From Ignavibacteriales bacterium (GTDB lineage: Bacteria; Bacteroidota; Ignavibacteria; Ignavibacteriales; SURF-24), in contig JAPLFH010000012.1 in NCBI GenBank assembly GCA_026390815.1, positions 124,001-188,000 on the forward strand: a DNA stretch of 64,000 bases, written 5' to 3'. The notes beneath the pieces are model-generated. The model made no database searches. It saw only the letters and a program-made list of their open reading frames with translations, and was not told the DNA's origin. This document shows positions 1 to 10,179 of this stretch, one piece after another. The translations under genes were made by a program, and so were the position numbers. Position 1 is the first letter of the stretch. Every line of letters begins with the position of its first letter.

Positions 1-775
1 TGTCAGTAGCTTCAAGCTCAGATTCCAATGTAGCAACTTTATTTGTTAATATATTTGTTTGACCATCTAATTCTTTAATACCAGTTGATTGCATATATTT
101 TTGCATAGCGGAATCACTTTTAGCAAGTTTTTCTGTTTTTATCTTATTTTGTTCTTCTAAAAAATTTCTAAGTCCAGTAGCATTTTCACGGCTGCCGAGT
201 AAGTCCTTTTCATTATAAGTTTGAGAGTACAGGTTTGCTAAAAGCGCCGCTTCTTTAGGATCTGGACTTTTTACAGAAACCTTTATTACATTTGTACCCT
301 CTTTGTAGTAGAACGAAACACTTTTATAAAATTCGCCAGCAATTTCACCAACAAACTCAACTGAATTAAGATCAAAGTTTTTTGATGATTCCATTGCTGC
401 CCAAATAATGTTAAGAGTATCCTTTTTACTGTTAGGATCTACATAAATTCTTTTATCAATCTTTTTGGCAACCCGCATTAAAAGATCCCTCGATTCAAGA
501 ACCTCTAATTCATTTTGAATTGTTCTATCAATTGTTTCATCAGATTTTAGTAATCCTAATGATTGGTTTGCATCATTATCTTTTACCAGAACTGCAGATG
601 TGGCTTCATACATTTTATCCTGAGTTAAAGTATAGATTACAACTCCACTTACAATTACAAAGAAAGTTATAATTACCGTCCATTTTTTTCTTACAAGAAC
701 CTCAAACAAATAAGATAATTTGATAGGTTCTTCGTCAGGAAAATTGAAGTTATTATTTTTCATTTGGTTTCTCAT
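1..775 (-). CDS. Polysaccharide chain-length determinant (Wzz-type) protein, 5' part
   Basis: The gene runs off the left edge, so only the first 258 codons are visible. Members of this family sit in the inner membrane and control the length of exported polysaccharide chains, some fused to a tyrosine kinase. The translation begins MRNQMKNNN, has a short cytoplasmic stretch with PIKLSYLFEVLVRKKW, one membrane segment at about residues 30-50 (VIITFFVIVSGVVIYT), then the periplasmic Wzz domain with EATSAVLV and a paired-helix region rich in Glu and Lys. A second ATG at 763 is an equally possible start; an AAAAGG-like site lies about 14 bases before the first. Whether a kinase domain follows cannot be seen. 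Confidence 0.85.
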   Translation of the reverse strand, partial: MRNQMKNNNFNFPDEEPIKLSYLFEVLVRKKWTVIITFFVIVSGVVIYTLTQDKMYEATSAVLVKDNDANQSLGLLKSDETIDRTIQNELEVLESRDLLMRVAKKIDKRIYVDPNSKKDTLNIIWAAMESSKNFDLNSVEFVGEIAGEFYKSVSFYYKEGTNVIKVSVKSPDPKEAALLANLYSQTYNEKDLLGSRENATGLRNFLEEQNKIKTEKLAKSDSAMQKYMQSTGIKELDGQTNILTNKVATLESELEATD

Positions 776-1270
776 TTTGTGTTTATTTACCTTTTTAAAG
801 CTCCGCCCAGTTAGTTACAAAACTTACATTGCGAAACATATTTTGAACTCAGACCGTATATCTAATTTAAAATCATTTGGTTAATTTGCAAACCGACGTG
901 ACATCGCTCACCAAAATAAAGAATGACAATTTGGAAAAAATAAAGCACCCTCTAATTCATTTTTAGAATCAATTTACATTTTAGCAACTAAATCATAAGA
1001 TTTCATTTGATTTTTAGAAATGAATAATTGCAACATATAAGATCTTTCAAAAATTTTTATTGTTCTCATAATCTCTTAATTGAATTTTAGTCTTGCCTGA
1101 ACCAAGATGTTAACTACAATTAAAGATACAAATACCAGACACAATGTCAACTTTAGTTAATAGTTTAATGATCAAAATCACCAGGAATAATATATATGGC
1201 GTTTTGAGGTTAAAATGATAACAAAACTAACTGAATTTTCAATTTGAGTGATGGGAAAGAATAGGAAGGT
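776..1270. other. Intergenic region without a recognisable gene
   Basis: This stretch of nearly 500 bases lies downstream of rsmE and upstream of the Wzz-type gene, both on the minus strand. It is AT-rich, has stop codons in all frames and shows no tRNA-like fold, clear hairpin terminator or repeat that I could find by eye. It presumably contains the promoter of the polysaccharide gene. Confidence 0.5.
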
Positions 1271-1981
1271 TTATTGTTTTAAAGACAAATATGAAGCGAC
1301 TTTTAGAATTGCTGTTTCTGTACGTAATCGGTTTTGCCCAAGATGATAAATATTTTCTGGATCAATTAATCGAATTTCATTAAGATCCAGCCCACCTTCT
1401 GGTCCAAAAATAAAATAGTAATTCAATTCACTGTTCAGGTCCAAACTTGAAATGCTTTTATTCGAATTTTGTTCAAATATTACTACATTATTTCCAAGTT
1501 TTATTATTTGTTCAAATGAATCAACAATATTAATTTTTGGTAAATAACTTCTTAATGATTGCTTCATTGCTGAAAGGAGTATTTTTTGCCAACGATCCAA
1601 TTTATTCCCTTTAATGATGGAATTTCTAGCTGGATAAATTATAAAATTTGTAATTCCTAATTCAACACATTTTTCCAGGGCAAATTCAAATCTATCCTGA
1701 CTTTTTAATTTGGGAATGCAGAAAAAAATATTCGATAATCTATTTTCAAATGGCAAAATGTTTTTTATTTCGCAACTAACTTTGGATTTTTCAATAATAG
1801 TAATTATGCAATTGTAAATCTTGCCTTCACCGTTTGAAACATAAATATCATCTCCAATTGAATGGCGCATAACATTTACAATGTGGTTACACTCTTCACC
1901 AAGGATTACAATTTTGTCCCTAAAAATATTCTCATTTGGAGAATAATATAATTCAATGTTAGAAAGAGAACCCGAGTTCAA
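1271..1981 (-). CDS. rsmE: 16S rRNA (uracil-1498-N3)-methyltransferase
   Basis: RsmE uses S-adenosylmethionine to methylate U1498 of 16S rRNA in the 30S subunit. The C-terminal half has the SPOUT trefoil-knot signature: FGPEGGLDLNEI followed by LGQNRLRTETAILKVASYLS, which is nearly invariant in the family; the N-terminal PUA-like part has GEECNHIVNVMRHSIGD. Length (about 236 aa) is normal. I place the start at a TTG at 1981 because AAGGAG lies 9 bases before it; an in-frame ATG at 2008 has no ribosome site and would lengthen the overlap with the upstream Omp85 gene to 50 bases. The coding end overlaps nothing, and translation is probably coupled to the Omp85 gene in front. Confidence 0.93.
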   Translation of the reverse strand: MNSGSLSNIELYYSPNENIFRDKIVILGEECNHIVNVMRHSIGDDIYVSNGEGKIYNCIITIIEKSKVSCEIKNILPFENRLSNIFFCIPKLKSQDRFEFALEKCVELGITNFIIYPARNSIIKGNKLDRWQKILLSAMKQSLRSYLPKINIVDSFEQIIKLGNNVVIFEQNSNKSISSLDLNSELNYYFIFGPEGGLDLNEIRLIDPENIYHLGQNRLRTETAILKVASYLSLKQ

Positions 1982-3284
1982 ATATCCACTCTCCTTTTTT
2001 ATATTCATTTAATGCATACGTTGCACGAAAAATGTTATATGGTAAAAATAAAAATATTAAACCTGCTCCATAGCCGGATAATTCTTTTATTCTTATTCCA
2101 TCCTGATGGAACTGTGTTGCTCCATTATCCCCAAATAAGTTACCATACACAGCCAACCGATAACTTGTAAGTTCCTGTGGAATCCATGGAAGTTTAATAG
2201 AAAAATAAAAATCTCTTATAATCGGATATTTTAATTCCGCCGAAACTAAGTAACGGTTATGACCTTCACTTATTTCCTGGTAATGTCCACGGATTTTATC
2301 CCCAACACCCAGAAATGAATTATCATAAAATGGAATTGTTTTACCAAATGTAAAGCGGCTACTAAATCTAAGTTTACTAGTAAGATTACCAACAACCTTA
2401 TTGTAAGTGATAAAATTAAGGCTGAAACTGGAATAATATATTTTATTTACCCCGAAACCTTTTTGAGTATAGTTAACATTGGTGTAAATACCAGAATCCG
2501 GGAATTGTTTTAAGTTTCGCGAATCAAAAATATATGTTAAACCTATTTTGGGGATTCGATCAATTCTATCTTCAGAACCAGTAATCAATCCATCAACCTT
2601 TTTAGGTATTTCTACATAATCATAACCAAAAAATAAATATGCCTCATTGAATAAGTTAAATCTTTTGCCAATATTGATGTAAGCGGATAAATATTTATAC
2701 TCGAATTGCCCGCCATAGCTTGTAAAGGCAAGCGGACTTTTATTCAATATTTTATTGTACGAAATACCAAAGCTTAATGAAATATTTTGTTTCTTAATAA
2801 ACCATGGATTGTAATAAGAAAGAATGTAAAATGGATCATATCCAAATGCTAATACACAGCTGATAGTTTCATTCATACCGCGAAAATTTTTGTACAACAG
2901 ATTCATTCCATAGGTGAACTTATTAAAATCATTATCTCTAAAATCTATCAACGGCAGGGGCCAAATATACCAGCTCTCTTCCACAGTTATTATAATTTTA
3001 GATAAATTATCTTCATCAAGTTGAGCAGTTCTAACATGATTAAATAAACCTAAACTATATATTCTTTCCTCGTTATATCGTAAATCTTTCCTTGAAATCA
3101 TATCGCCAATTTTAAAATTCAATTCGCGTAGAATTATTTCGTCTTTGGTAATTTCATTTCCAACTAATCTTATTGAATCCACTCTGATAGATTTTTCATT
3201 TTCAACCATCATAGAATCCAATTCTAAAGCAAAACAAAATGTAGTTGTGAGAAAAAGAAATAGTATTATTTGAAGTTTAGTCAT
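1959..3284 (-). CDS. Outer-membrane Omp85/BamA-type protein with a single POTRA domain
   Basis: The product has a Sec signal peptide (about residues 1-19, MTKLQIILFLFLTTTFCFA), one POTRA domain at about 30-105 (DSIRLVGNEITKDEIILREL, then IYSLGLFNHV) and a 16-stranded-barrel-like C-terminal part ending in an aromatic residue (WIFELGFSF), as expected of an outer-membrane protein. BamA has five POTRA domains and is about 800 aa long, so at 441 aa this is a short relative closer to TamA or accessory Omp85 proteins. A role in insertion or export of outer-membrane proteins is inferred from the fold. The 3' end overlaps rsmE by about 23 bases, suggesting one transcript. Confidence 0.85.
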   Translation of the reverse strand: MTKLQIILFLFLTTTFCFALELDSMMVENEKSIRVDSIRLVGNEITKDEIILRELNFKIGDMISRKDLRYNEERIYSLGLFNHVRTAQLDEDNLSKIIITVEESWYIWPLPLIDFRDNDFNKFTYGMNLLYKNFRGMNETISCVLAFGYDPFYILSYYNPWFIKKQNISLSFGISYNKILNKSPLAFTSYGGQFEYKYLSAYINIGKRFNLFNEAYLFFGYDYVEIPKKVDGLITGSEDRIDRIPKIGLTYIFDSRNLKQFPDSGIYTNVNYTQKGFGVNKIYYSSFSLNFITYNKVVGNLTSKLRFSSRFTFGKTIPFYDNSFLGVGDKIRGHYQEISEGHNRYLVSAELKYPIIRDFYFSIKLPWIPQELTSYRLAVYGNLFGDNGATQFHQDGIRIKELSGYGAGLIFLFLPYNIFRATYALNEYKKGEWIFELGFSF

Positions 3285-3374
3285 ATAAATAACACTTGTT
3301 CGGTTAGCTTAAAAACAATGTGGATGATTGAATTTATGCACAAATCGGGGACTGATATTTTTAATCATATTAAC

Positions 3375-3767
3375 TTATTTACAATTATTAAACTCAATAA
3401 GAATACATTTATTCTGGATGACTTCTATTCCAACATCAATGACAGGTTTTACAGCTTTATCGTTTCTAATACCAAGTTGCAGCCATAAGGTTTTTGGTTT
3501 TACCTTTAAAACATCAGGGATCAAATCCGGAATAGCATCAGTTCGACGAAAGACATCAACTATATCAATTTTAAAAGGAATACTTTCTAATGATGGATAT
3601 ACAATTATATCATCAACATTTTTCAAATGCGGATTTACTCCAACAACATCATATCCATTTTCTTTCAGAAAAAAAGCAATACTTCTACTATCTCTTTCAA
3701 TTTTATCCGAAATTCCTACAACAGCAATTGTTTTAGATTCATTTAATATTTGGCAAACGGATCGCAT
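3375..3767 (-). CDS. CoA-binding (YccU-like) Rossmann protein
   Basis: This small cytoplasmic protein of about 130 aa belongs to the CoA_binding_2 family. It shows KTIAVVGISDKIERDSRSIA (Rossmann loop), GYDVVGVNPHLKN, a central FRRTDAIPDLI and KTLWLQLGIRNDKA, all in family order. Members bind CoA or nucleotides, but the physiological role is unknown. The ATG at 3767 is preferred: AGG and AGGA sequences lie 6-12 bases before it, whereas the longer reading uses a TTG at 3788 inside that site. The gene stands alone between the Omp85 gene and gcvP. Confidence 0.85.
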   Translation of the reverse strand: MRSVCQILNESKTIAVVGISDKIERDSRSIAFFLKENGYDVVGVNPHLKNVDDIIVYPSLESIPFKIDIVDVFRRTDAIPDLIPDVLKVKPKTLWLQLGIRNDKAVKPVIDVGIEVIQNKCILIEFNNCK

Positions 3768-3836
3768 TTTTTTCCTACCTTTTTTCAAATCTTAAATTGA
3801 ACATAATATAAATCAGGGCTAAATAAAAAATCAAAA

Positions 3837-6725
3837 TTAAGTATTTGTTTCCTCCATAAAAGTGCTCATAGGTTCACAAGTACAAACAAGATTTCTATCC
3901 CCGTAAGCGTTGTTAATTCTTCCTACACTTGGCCAGAATTTATTTTCAACTGTAAAAGTAGTCGGAAAAACTGCTTGTTCCCTGGAATATGGATGTTTCC
4001 AGTCCTGTGCTAATGCTGTTTTTGCAGTATGCGGTGAGTTCTTTAATAAATTATCTTCGTGGTCGGCAATTCCTTTTTCAATATCTTCTATTTCCTTAAG
4101 GATCATCAACATCGCTTCACAGAACCGATCTAATTCTTCTTTGGATTCACTCTCCGTCGGTTCCACCATCATAGTACCATGTACCGGAAAAGAAACTGTA
4201 GGAGCATGAAATCCATAATCCATCAGGCGTTTTGCAATATCTTCAACCTCAACATTAGCAGTTGTTTTAAATTGTCTCATATCAAAAATTAACTCGTGAG
4301 CTACTCTTCCCTTCTTACCAGTATATAAAGGTTTATAGAAATTTTCCAATTTCGATTTCAAGTAGTTGGCATTTAGAATTGACATTTCCGTTGCTCGTTT
4401 TAAACCGCTTGTACCCATCATATTTATGTAAGCATAAGAAATAATCAAGATACTTGCACTTCCCCATGGAGCAGCGGATACGGCACGAATAGCTTCCTGT
4501 CCACCAACTTTTATAATTGAATGACCTGGTAAATATGGGGCTAACTTTTCATTAACAGCAATCGGACCAACGCCAGGACCTCCGCCACCGTGCGGAATTG
4601 CAAATGTCTTATGCAAATTTAAATGACAAACATCGGCACCAATAAATGCCGGACTTGTATAACCGAGCTGTGCATTCAGGTTCGCACCATCCATATAAAC
4701 CAAACCGCCATTTGAATGAATTACATTGCAAATATCTTTAATTGCTTCTTCAAAAACGCCATGAGTTGAAGGATAAGTTATCATCAATGCGGCAAGGTTA
4801 GCTTTATTTGCTTCAGCTTTTTTCCTTAAATCTGCAATATCAACGTTACCATTTGAATCGCAATTTACAACAATAACATTCATTCCTGCCATAACTGCGC
4901 TTGCAGGATTTGTACCATGCGCCGATGATGGAATTAAAACTACATTTCTATTAGCGTTATTATTTTCAATATGATATTGACGAATAACCATCAAGCCAGT
5001 ATATTCGCCCTGGGCTCCGGAATTAGGTTGCAAAGAAACAGCATTGAAACCGGTAATTTCTGCAAGCCATTTTTCTAAATCTTCAATTATTATTTTGTAG
5101 CCTTCCACTTGATCCACCGGTACAAATGGGTGAATTGATGAAAATTCTTCCCATGATAATCCAAACATTTCAGTTGCCGCATTTAATTTCATTGTACAAG
5201 AGCCAAGAGGAATCATGGAACCGGTTAAGGAAAGATCTCGCTTTTCAAGATTTTTTATATAACGAAGCATTTCAGTTTCTGAATGATACCTGTTAAAAAC
5301 TTTCTCCTGAAAGTAAGCACTCGTCCTGATTAAATTTAATGGTAAATTATCTTTAAGATTTTTCCCAAGTTGATCAATATTAATTATTTTATTATTTGAA
5401 GCGGTGTAAAACAAATCAAGTAGTTTTTCAACATCTTCAAACTGGGTTGTTTCATCCAGAGAAATTCCAATTGTTTTTTCATTAATGTAGTTCAGGTTCA
5501 GGTTGGAAGCTATTGCCAGATCTTTGATTATTTCTAATGGAACCTGATCTGTCAATTCAACTTTAATAGTATCAAAGAAATAAGAATTAGTTTGAACAAA
5601 TCCCAATTCTTTTAATCCTTCGTTTAATAGCAAAGTAAGATTATGAATTCTTTCTGCAATACTCTTTAATCCACTAGAACCATGATAAACTGCATACATT
5701 CCAGCCATTATTGCCAGCAGCACTTGCGAAGTACAAATATTACTTGTTGCTTTTTCTCTGCGGATATGTTGTTCACGTGTCTGAAGCGCCATTCGGAATG
5801 CTTTGTTCCCGTGCGCATCAACTGATACACCGATAATTCGCCCCGGTATAAATCGTTTAAATTCATCTTTAACAGCAAAGTAAGCTGCGTGGGGACCACC
5901 AAATCCAATGGGAACACCAAAACGTTGAGTATTACCAACCACAACATCTGCTCCAAATTCACCTGGTGGAGTTAATAAAACTAAACTCATCAAATCAGCA
6001 GCAACCGTTACATAAATTTCTTTCTTTTTTGCCTGTTGAATTATTTCCGTGTAATTGTAAACCTCACCATAAGCAGCCGGATATTGGAGTAATATTCCAA
6101 AAATATTATCATTTAATTTTATTTCCCGATGATCACCAATTAACAATTCAATTCCTTGTGGAAGAGCTCGTGTTTTTAAAACATCAATAGTTTGTGGTAA
6201 GCATTCTTCCGAAATGAAAAAAACATTTGCATTCTTTTTCTTTCTCAGATTGTACAACATCTGCATCGCTTCTGCTGCAGCCGTAGCTTCATCAAGAAGA
6301 GAAGCATTGGCAATATCCATTTTTGTTAAATCAACAATAACAGTCTGAAAATTTATTAGAGCTTCCAATCTTCCTTGGGAAATTTCTGCCTGGTACGGAG
6401 TATATTGGGTGTACCAACCGGGATTTTCTAAAATATTTCTTTGAATAACCGCTGGTACAATGGTGTTATAATATCCCATTCCTATATATGATTTGAAAAC
6501 TTTATTCTTTGCTGCAATTTGCTTTAGTTTTTTTATAAACTGAAACTCTGTTAAAGGTTCATCTAATTTTATTTCCTTTTCAAGTCGAATATTGTCTGGA
6601 ATAGTCTCATTCATCAGCATTTGTAAAGAACCCACATTAATTTCTTTCAACATTTCATTTACATCAGAATCCCGAGGACCCACATGGCGGTTTACAAATT
6701 TGTCTGTAGCTTCATAGTTTTTCAT
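3837..6725 (-). CDS. gcvP: Glycine dehydrogenase (decarboxylating), P protein
   Basis: GcvP is the pyridoxal-phosphate subunit of the glycine cleavage system; it decarboxylates glycine and passes the aminomethyl group to the lipoyl arm of GcvH. The protein is the full-length fused form (about 962 aa), not the split two-subunit form. The N-terminal half opens with FVNRHVGP and contains [20 protein letters not shown]; the C-terminal half has [10 protein letters not shown], the PLP lysine (near residue 706) in [17 protein letters not shown], and the final [19 protein letters not shown] at 6725 is preferred over a TTG 15 bases earlier. No gcvT or gcvH is adjacent. The 212-base upstream gap shows no glycine riboswitch. 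Confidence 0.98.
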   Translation of the reverse strand: MKNYEATDKFVNRHVGPRDSDVNEMLKEINVGSLQMLMNETIPDNIRLEKEIKLDEPLTEFQFIKKLKQIAAKNKVFKSYIGMGYYNTIVPAVIQRNILENPGWYTQYTPYQAEISQGRLEALINFQTVIVDLTKMDIANASLLDEATAAAEAMQMLYNLRKKKNANVFFISEECLPQTIDVLKTRALPQGIELLIGDHREIKLNDNIFGILLQYPAAYGEVYNYTEIIQQAKKKEIYVTVAADLMSLVLLTPPGEFGADVVVGNTQRFGVPIGFGGPHAAYFAVKDEFKRFIPGRIIGVSVDAHGNKAFRMALQTREQHIRREKATSNICTSQVLLAIMAGMYAVYHGSSGLKSIAERIHNLTLLLNEGLKELGFVQTNSYFFDTIKVELTDQVPLEIIKDLAIASNLNLNYINEKTIGISLDETTQFEDVEKLLDLFYTASNNKIINIDQLGKNLKDNLPLNLIRTSAYFQEKVFNRYHSETEMLRYIKNLEKRDLSLTGSMIPLGSCTMKLNAATEMFGLSWEEFSSIHPFVPVDQVEGYKIIIEDLEKWLAEITGFNAVSLQPNSGAQGEYTGLMVIRQYHIENNNANRNVVLIPSSAHGTNPASAVMAGMNVIVVNCDSNGNVDIADLRKKAEANKANLAALMITYPSTHGVFEEAIKDICNVIHSNGGLVYMDGANLNAQLGYTSPAFIGADVCHLNLHKTFAIPHGGGGPGVGPIAVNEKLAPYLPGHSIIKVGGQEAIRAVSAAPWGSASILIISYAYINMMGTSGLKRATEMSILNANYLKSKLENFYKPLYTGKKGRVAHELIFDMRQFKTTANVEVEDIAKRLMDYGFHAPTVSFPVHGTMMVEPTESESKEELDRFCEAMLMILKEIEDIEKGIADHEDNLLKNSPHTAKTALAQDWKHPYSREQAVFPTTFTVENKFWPSVGRINNAYGDRNLVCTCEPMSTFMEETNT

Positions 6726-6952
6726 AATTTTAATTCTCAATCTTTTATTTTACAATTGATGATAGCAAAACCAATTTTGTTGGTGGACTATATTATTTTT
6801 AGAAAATTTGGTTATAAATATAACGAAATTAGTTAAAATTTTATTCTGAATTTCCAGGTTTCTAATTGTTTTGAAGAAAAGAATCTGTTAGATATGAATT
6901 TAGGGTATATAAGGTTAATCGATTTTTAGGGGAATTGATGATAAATTAAAAT

Positions 6953-7750
6953 TTAATTCAGCTCACTAATTTTAATTTCACAAATTACGCTTAACGCAAG
7001 TTTAGCTGCGTTTTGCTCTGCTTCTTTTTTATTTTTACCCGTTCCACTACCCAAACAATTATTATCAACATACACTTCTACAGTAAAAACTTTGGCGTGA
7101 TTTGGTCCATCCTCTTTTACAATTTTGTAGTAAGGATTTTCTAATCGATTTGCCTGGGTATATTCTAATAGTTGACTTTTAAAATTTTTATCTTCCATTA
7201 TTCCGTTATCTTCTGTCCCAGGTTTAATTATAACAAGTTCAATAAATTTCCTTGCAGCATCAATACCAGCATCAATATAAATGGCTCCAATCAACGCTTC
7301 TATTGCATTAGAAACAATTGTAGCAACACCATTAGAAATTGAAAGAAATGAATTACTCACCAACATATAGTCCAGCAAATTTATACGTTCAGCCGCTTTT
7401 GCAAGCGCATTACGATTAACTAATTTAGAGCGGGTTTTAGTTAAAAATCCTTCATCTTCTTTAGGAAATTTTTTAAACAGGTATTCAGCAATTAGTAAGC
7501 TTAGTACCGAGTCGCCCAAATATTCAAGGCGTTCGTTGGATCTTAAATTGAAATCAGTAAATTCATTGTAAGAGCGGTGGGTTAAAGCTTTAATATAAAA
7601 AGTGGGGTCTTTTATTTTATAACCGAGGAGCTTTTCAAGCAGGGATAATTTTTCCAATAAAATATCAGAAAAATTTTCCGGGTATTCACTAAACTTAAAC
7701 TTTTTTGAAGATATTATTTTCTTCAGCAAGTTTAGAAGTCTTGTATTCAA
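6953..7750 (-). CDS. rnc: Ribonuclease III
   Basis: RNase III cuts double-stranded RNA in rRNA and mRNA processing. The catalytic domain has the signature SNERLEYLGDSVL (about residues 78-90) with the acidic metal ligands, and a second acidic cluster in NAIEALIGAIYID. The C-terminal double-stranded-RNA-binding domain reads FKSQLLEYTQ to NKKEAEQNAAKLAL. Length 265 aa is normal for this phylum. The start is a TTG at 7750: an in-frame stop (that of fabF) lies only 9 bases before it, and AGGA lies 7 bases upstream. It is the last gene of the lipid operon, 9 bases behind fabF, an arrangement common in related bacteria. Confidence 0.97.
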   Translation of the reverse strand: MNTRLLNLLKKIISSKKFKFSEYPENFSDILLEKLSLLEKLLGYKIKDPTFYIKALTHRSYNEFTDFNLRSNERLEYLGDSVLSLLIAEYLFKKFPKEDEGFLTKTRSKLVNRNALAKAAERINLLDYMLVSNSFLSISNGVATIVSNAIEALIGAIYIDAGIDAARKFIELVIIKPGTEDNGIMEDKNFKSQLLEYTQANRLENPYYKIVKEDGPNHAKVFTVEVYVDNNCLGSGTGKNKKEAEQNAAKLALSVICEIKISELN

Positions 7751-7759
7751 ACAATAATC

Positions 7760-8998
7760 CTAAATTTTCTTGAACAATATCGATGCGTTGTGTCCTCCAA
7801 ATCCAAATGTATTGCTTATCGCATAATTGATTTCTCTTTTGGTAGCAACCAATGGTGAATAATTTAGATCGCATTCCGGATCAGGATTATTCAGATTTAT
7901 TGTTGGAGGAACAATACCATTTACAATAGCTAAAATAGAAGCGATTGCTTCAACTGCACCGGCAGCCCCAAGCAAATGGCCCGTCATGGATTTGGTTGAG
8001 CTTACAATTAATTTATAAGCATGTGCACCAAATGTAGTTTTTATTGCTTGAGTTTCGGTAGAATCATTTAATGGAGTAGATGTGCCATGTGCATTAATAT
8101 AATCAACATCTTCTGGTTTTATTCCTCCATCTTTTAAAGCTTCTTTCATAGAACGAACAGCACCTTCGCCACCTGGTGATGGAGCCGTAATATGGTAAGC
8201 ATCTCCTGTTAATCCAACACCTAAAAGTTCAGCATAAATTTTTGCTCCGCGGTTAACAGCGTGTTCATATTCTTCAAGAATAATCGCCCCGCCGCCTTCT
8301 CCCATTACAAATCCATTTCTATCTTTATCAAATGGGCGAGATGCTTCTAAATATCTATCATTCCAATTTGATAATGCCCTCATTTGACTGAAACCACCGA
8401 TGGACATTTCCATAATTGAGGCTTCACTACCACCGCCAATCATTATATCGGCTCTACCACTCTGGATTAGCATAAATGCATCCGCAATAGCATGAGATGC
8501 GGTTGAGCAGGCTGACGTTGTTGCATAATTTGGACCCTTGGCACCAAATCTCATTGAAATATGTCCAGCCGCAATATCAGAAATCATCATTGGGACAAAG
8601 AAAGGACTGATCCTATTTACACCACCATTAAAAAAAGTAAATGTTTGTTGTTGATGTGTAAGAATGCCACCAATTCCACTACCAAAAATAACTCCAAATC
8701 TTTCTTTATCTATTTTTTCTAAATCCAACTTGGAGTCAGTAACTGCCATATCAGCAGAAACAATTGCAAATTGAGCATAAGGATCAAGTCGTTTAACACT
8801 CTTTTTATCAATCCAGATGGTTGGATCGAAATTTTTAACTTCGGCAGCAAATTTTGTATCGAAAGTAGAAGCATCGAACTTAGTAATTAAGCCAACACCA
8901 TTTCTTCCTTCAACAAGACCTTGCCAAAATTCATCCGTTCCAATACCAATTGGTGTAACTGCCCCAATCCCAGTTATAACAACTCTCCTTTTGCTCAT
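7760..8998 (-). CDS. fabF: 3-oxoacyl-[acyl-carrier-protein] synthase II
   Basis: FabF condenses malonyl-ACP with an acyl-ACP to elongate fatty acids. The triad Cys164-His304-His341 is visible in TTSACSTASHA, NAHGTSTPLNDSTE and STKSMTGHLLGAAGAVEA, as expected for the KAS I/II class rather than FabH. Length is 412 aa, typical. TAGGAG lies about 7 bases before the ATG. It follows acpP after a 117-base gap, the largest within the operon, so an internal promoter is possible but none is clear. Confidence 0.98.
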   Translation of the reverse strand: MSKRRVVITGIGAVTPIGIGTDEFWQGLVEGRNGVGLITKFDASTFDTKFAAEVKNFDPTIWIDKKSVKRLDPYAQFAIVSADMAVTDSKLDLEKIDKERFGVIFGSGIGGILTHQQQTFTFFNGGVNRISPFFVPMMISDIAAGHISMRFGAKGPNYATTSACSTASHAIADAFMLIQSGRADIMIGGGSEASIMEMSIGGFSQMRALSNWNDRYLEASRPFDKDRNGFVMGEGGGAIILEEYEHAVNRGAKIYAELLGVGLTGDAYHITAPSPGGEGAVRSMKEALKDGGIKPEDVDYINAHGTSTPLNDSTETQAIKTTFGAHAYKLIVSSTKSMTGHLLGAAGAVEAIASILAIVNGIVPPTINLNNPDPECDLNYSPLVATKREINYAISNTFGFGGHNASILFKKI

Positions 8999-9115
8999 GC
9001 AAATTCTCCTAAAATATTTTTAATCGAATAATCCAAAAATTTTACTTAGTAAACTTTAGGGAATCGAAAAAATTATAATACAGTTACGGTTAATAACGAT
9101 TTCTGTGCTATAAAA

Positions 9116-9349
9116 TTAAGCTAATTTTTCAGTTAAATATTTTACTGCATCACCAACAGTAGAAATTTTTTCAGCATCTTCATCAGGAATAGAAATACTA
9201 AAAGCACTTTCGAATCCCATTACTAATTCAACTATATCAAGAGAGTCAGCACCCAAGTCATTCGTAAAAGATGCCTCTGGTGTAATTTGAGAATCTTCAA
9301 CACCCAGTTTGTCCATTACGATTTCTTTTACTTTTGCATCAACGTCCAT
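9116..9349 (-). CDS. acpP: Acyl carrier protein
   Basis: ACP carries growing acyl chains on a 4'-phosphopantetheine attached to Ser36 in [13 protein letters not shown]. The product is 77 aa and acidic, as usual. The reading frame stays open for 34 more codons upstream into fabG, but GGAG 6 bases before the ATG at 9349 and the family length fix this start. It lies 35 bases after fabG and before fabF, the standard fabG-acpP-fabF order. Confidence 0.98.
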   Translation of the reverse strand: MDVDAKVKEIVMDKLGVEDSQITPEASFTNDLGADSLDIVELVMGFESAFSISIPDEDAEKISTVGDAVKYLTEKLA

Positions 9350-9384
9350 TTTTACTCCATTTTGTTTGTATAAAGTTAAGTGAA

Positions 9385-10128
9385 TTACATTGTCATTCCG
9401 CCATCGACGGAAATTACTTGTCCGGTAATATAATCTGAATTGGAACTGCAAAGAAATAATACAGTATGTGCAACCTCTTCAGGTTTACCTTCTCGTTTAA
9501 TTGGAACATTTGTTAGAACAATTTCTTTCTGTTTTTCGTTTAATTTTGCAGTCATATCTGTTGAAATAAATCCAGGGGCAACAGCATTAACACAAATATT
9601 TCTTCCAGCTAATTCCCTGGCGTTAGATTTGGTTAATCCAATAACTCCAGCTTTGGCTGCAACATAATTTGCTTGCCCAGGATTTCCAATTATTCCTACA
9701 ACAGAAGCTATATTAACAATCTTACCATACCTTTGAGCTATCATTGGTTTAATTGCTACTTTTGTATAATTGAAAACGCTTTTCAAATTTGAACTAATGA
9801 CAGAATCAAAATCGGCTTCAGACATTCTTAACATCAAACCATCTTTTGTAATTCCTGCATTGTTTACAAGAATATCCAAACCACCAAGATTTTCAATTGT
9901 AAATTGAATGGTTCTTTCTGCTTCAGACATTAAAGAAGCATCAGCTTGAAATGCAAAGGCTTTAACTCCTTTTGCAAGAGCTTCTAATTCCACTGATTTT
10001 GCGGCTTCCTGATTATTGTGATAAGTAAAAACCACATCACATCCTTTAGAAGCCAATTCAAGAACTATTGCTTTACCAATTCCTCTTGAACCACCAGTTA
10101 CTATTGCTCTTTTTCCTTTCAGTTCCAA
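9385..10128 (-). CDS. fabG: 3-oxoacyl-[acyl-carrier-protein] reductase
   Basis: FabG is the NADPH-dependent reductase of 3-oxoacyl-ACP. The short-chain dehydrogenase features are all present: cofactor loop TGGSRGIG (residues 11-18), NNAG (89-92), catalytic Ser142, Tyr155 and Lys159 (NYVAAKAG), and the C-terminal SVDGGMTM. The start codon is TTG; no ATG exists near it and the N-terminus [13 protein letters not shown] matches the family exactly, so TTG is accepted despite a weak ribosome site (TTGGTAA). Length is 247 aa. Confidence 0.97.
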   Translation of the reverse strand: MELKGKRAIVTGGSRGIGKAIVLELASKGCDVVFTYHNNQEAAKSVELEALAKGVKAFAFQADASLMSEAERTIQFTIENLGGLDILVNNAGITKDGLMLRMSEADFDSVISSNLKSVFNYTKVAIKPMIAQRYGKIVNIASVVGIIGNPGQANYVAAKAGVIGLTKSNARELAGRNICVNAVAPGFISTDMTAKLNEKQKEIVLTNVPIKREGKPEEVAHTVLFLCSSNSDYITGQVISVDGGMTM

Positions 10129-10179
10129 TTATTACCAAAAATATTAATGATTTATTTAATTTGTTATGTGAAAAATGGG

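Noticed and set aside
3328-3795. Plus-strand open frame of 155 codons
   Set aside because: It lies antisense to the CoA-binding gene, whose minus-strand product has clear family motifs; the plus-strand translation has none.
6741-6952. Possible glycine riboswitch before gcvP
   Set aside because: No conserved aptamer core or paired stems were seen in this AT-rich gap.
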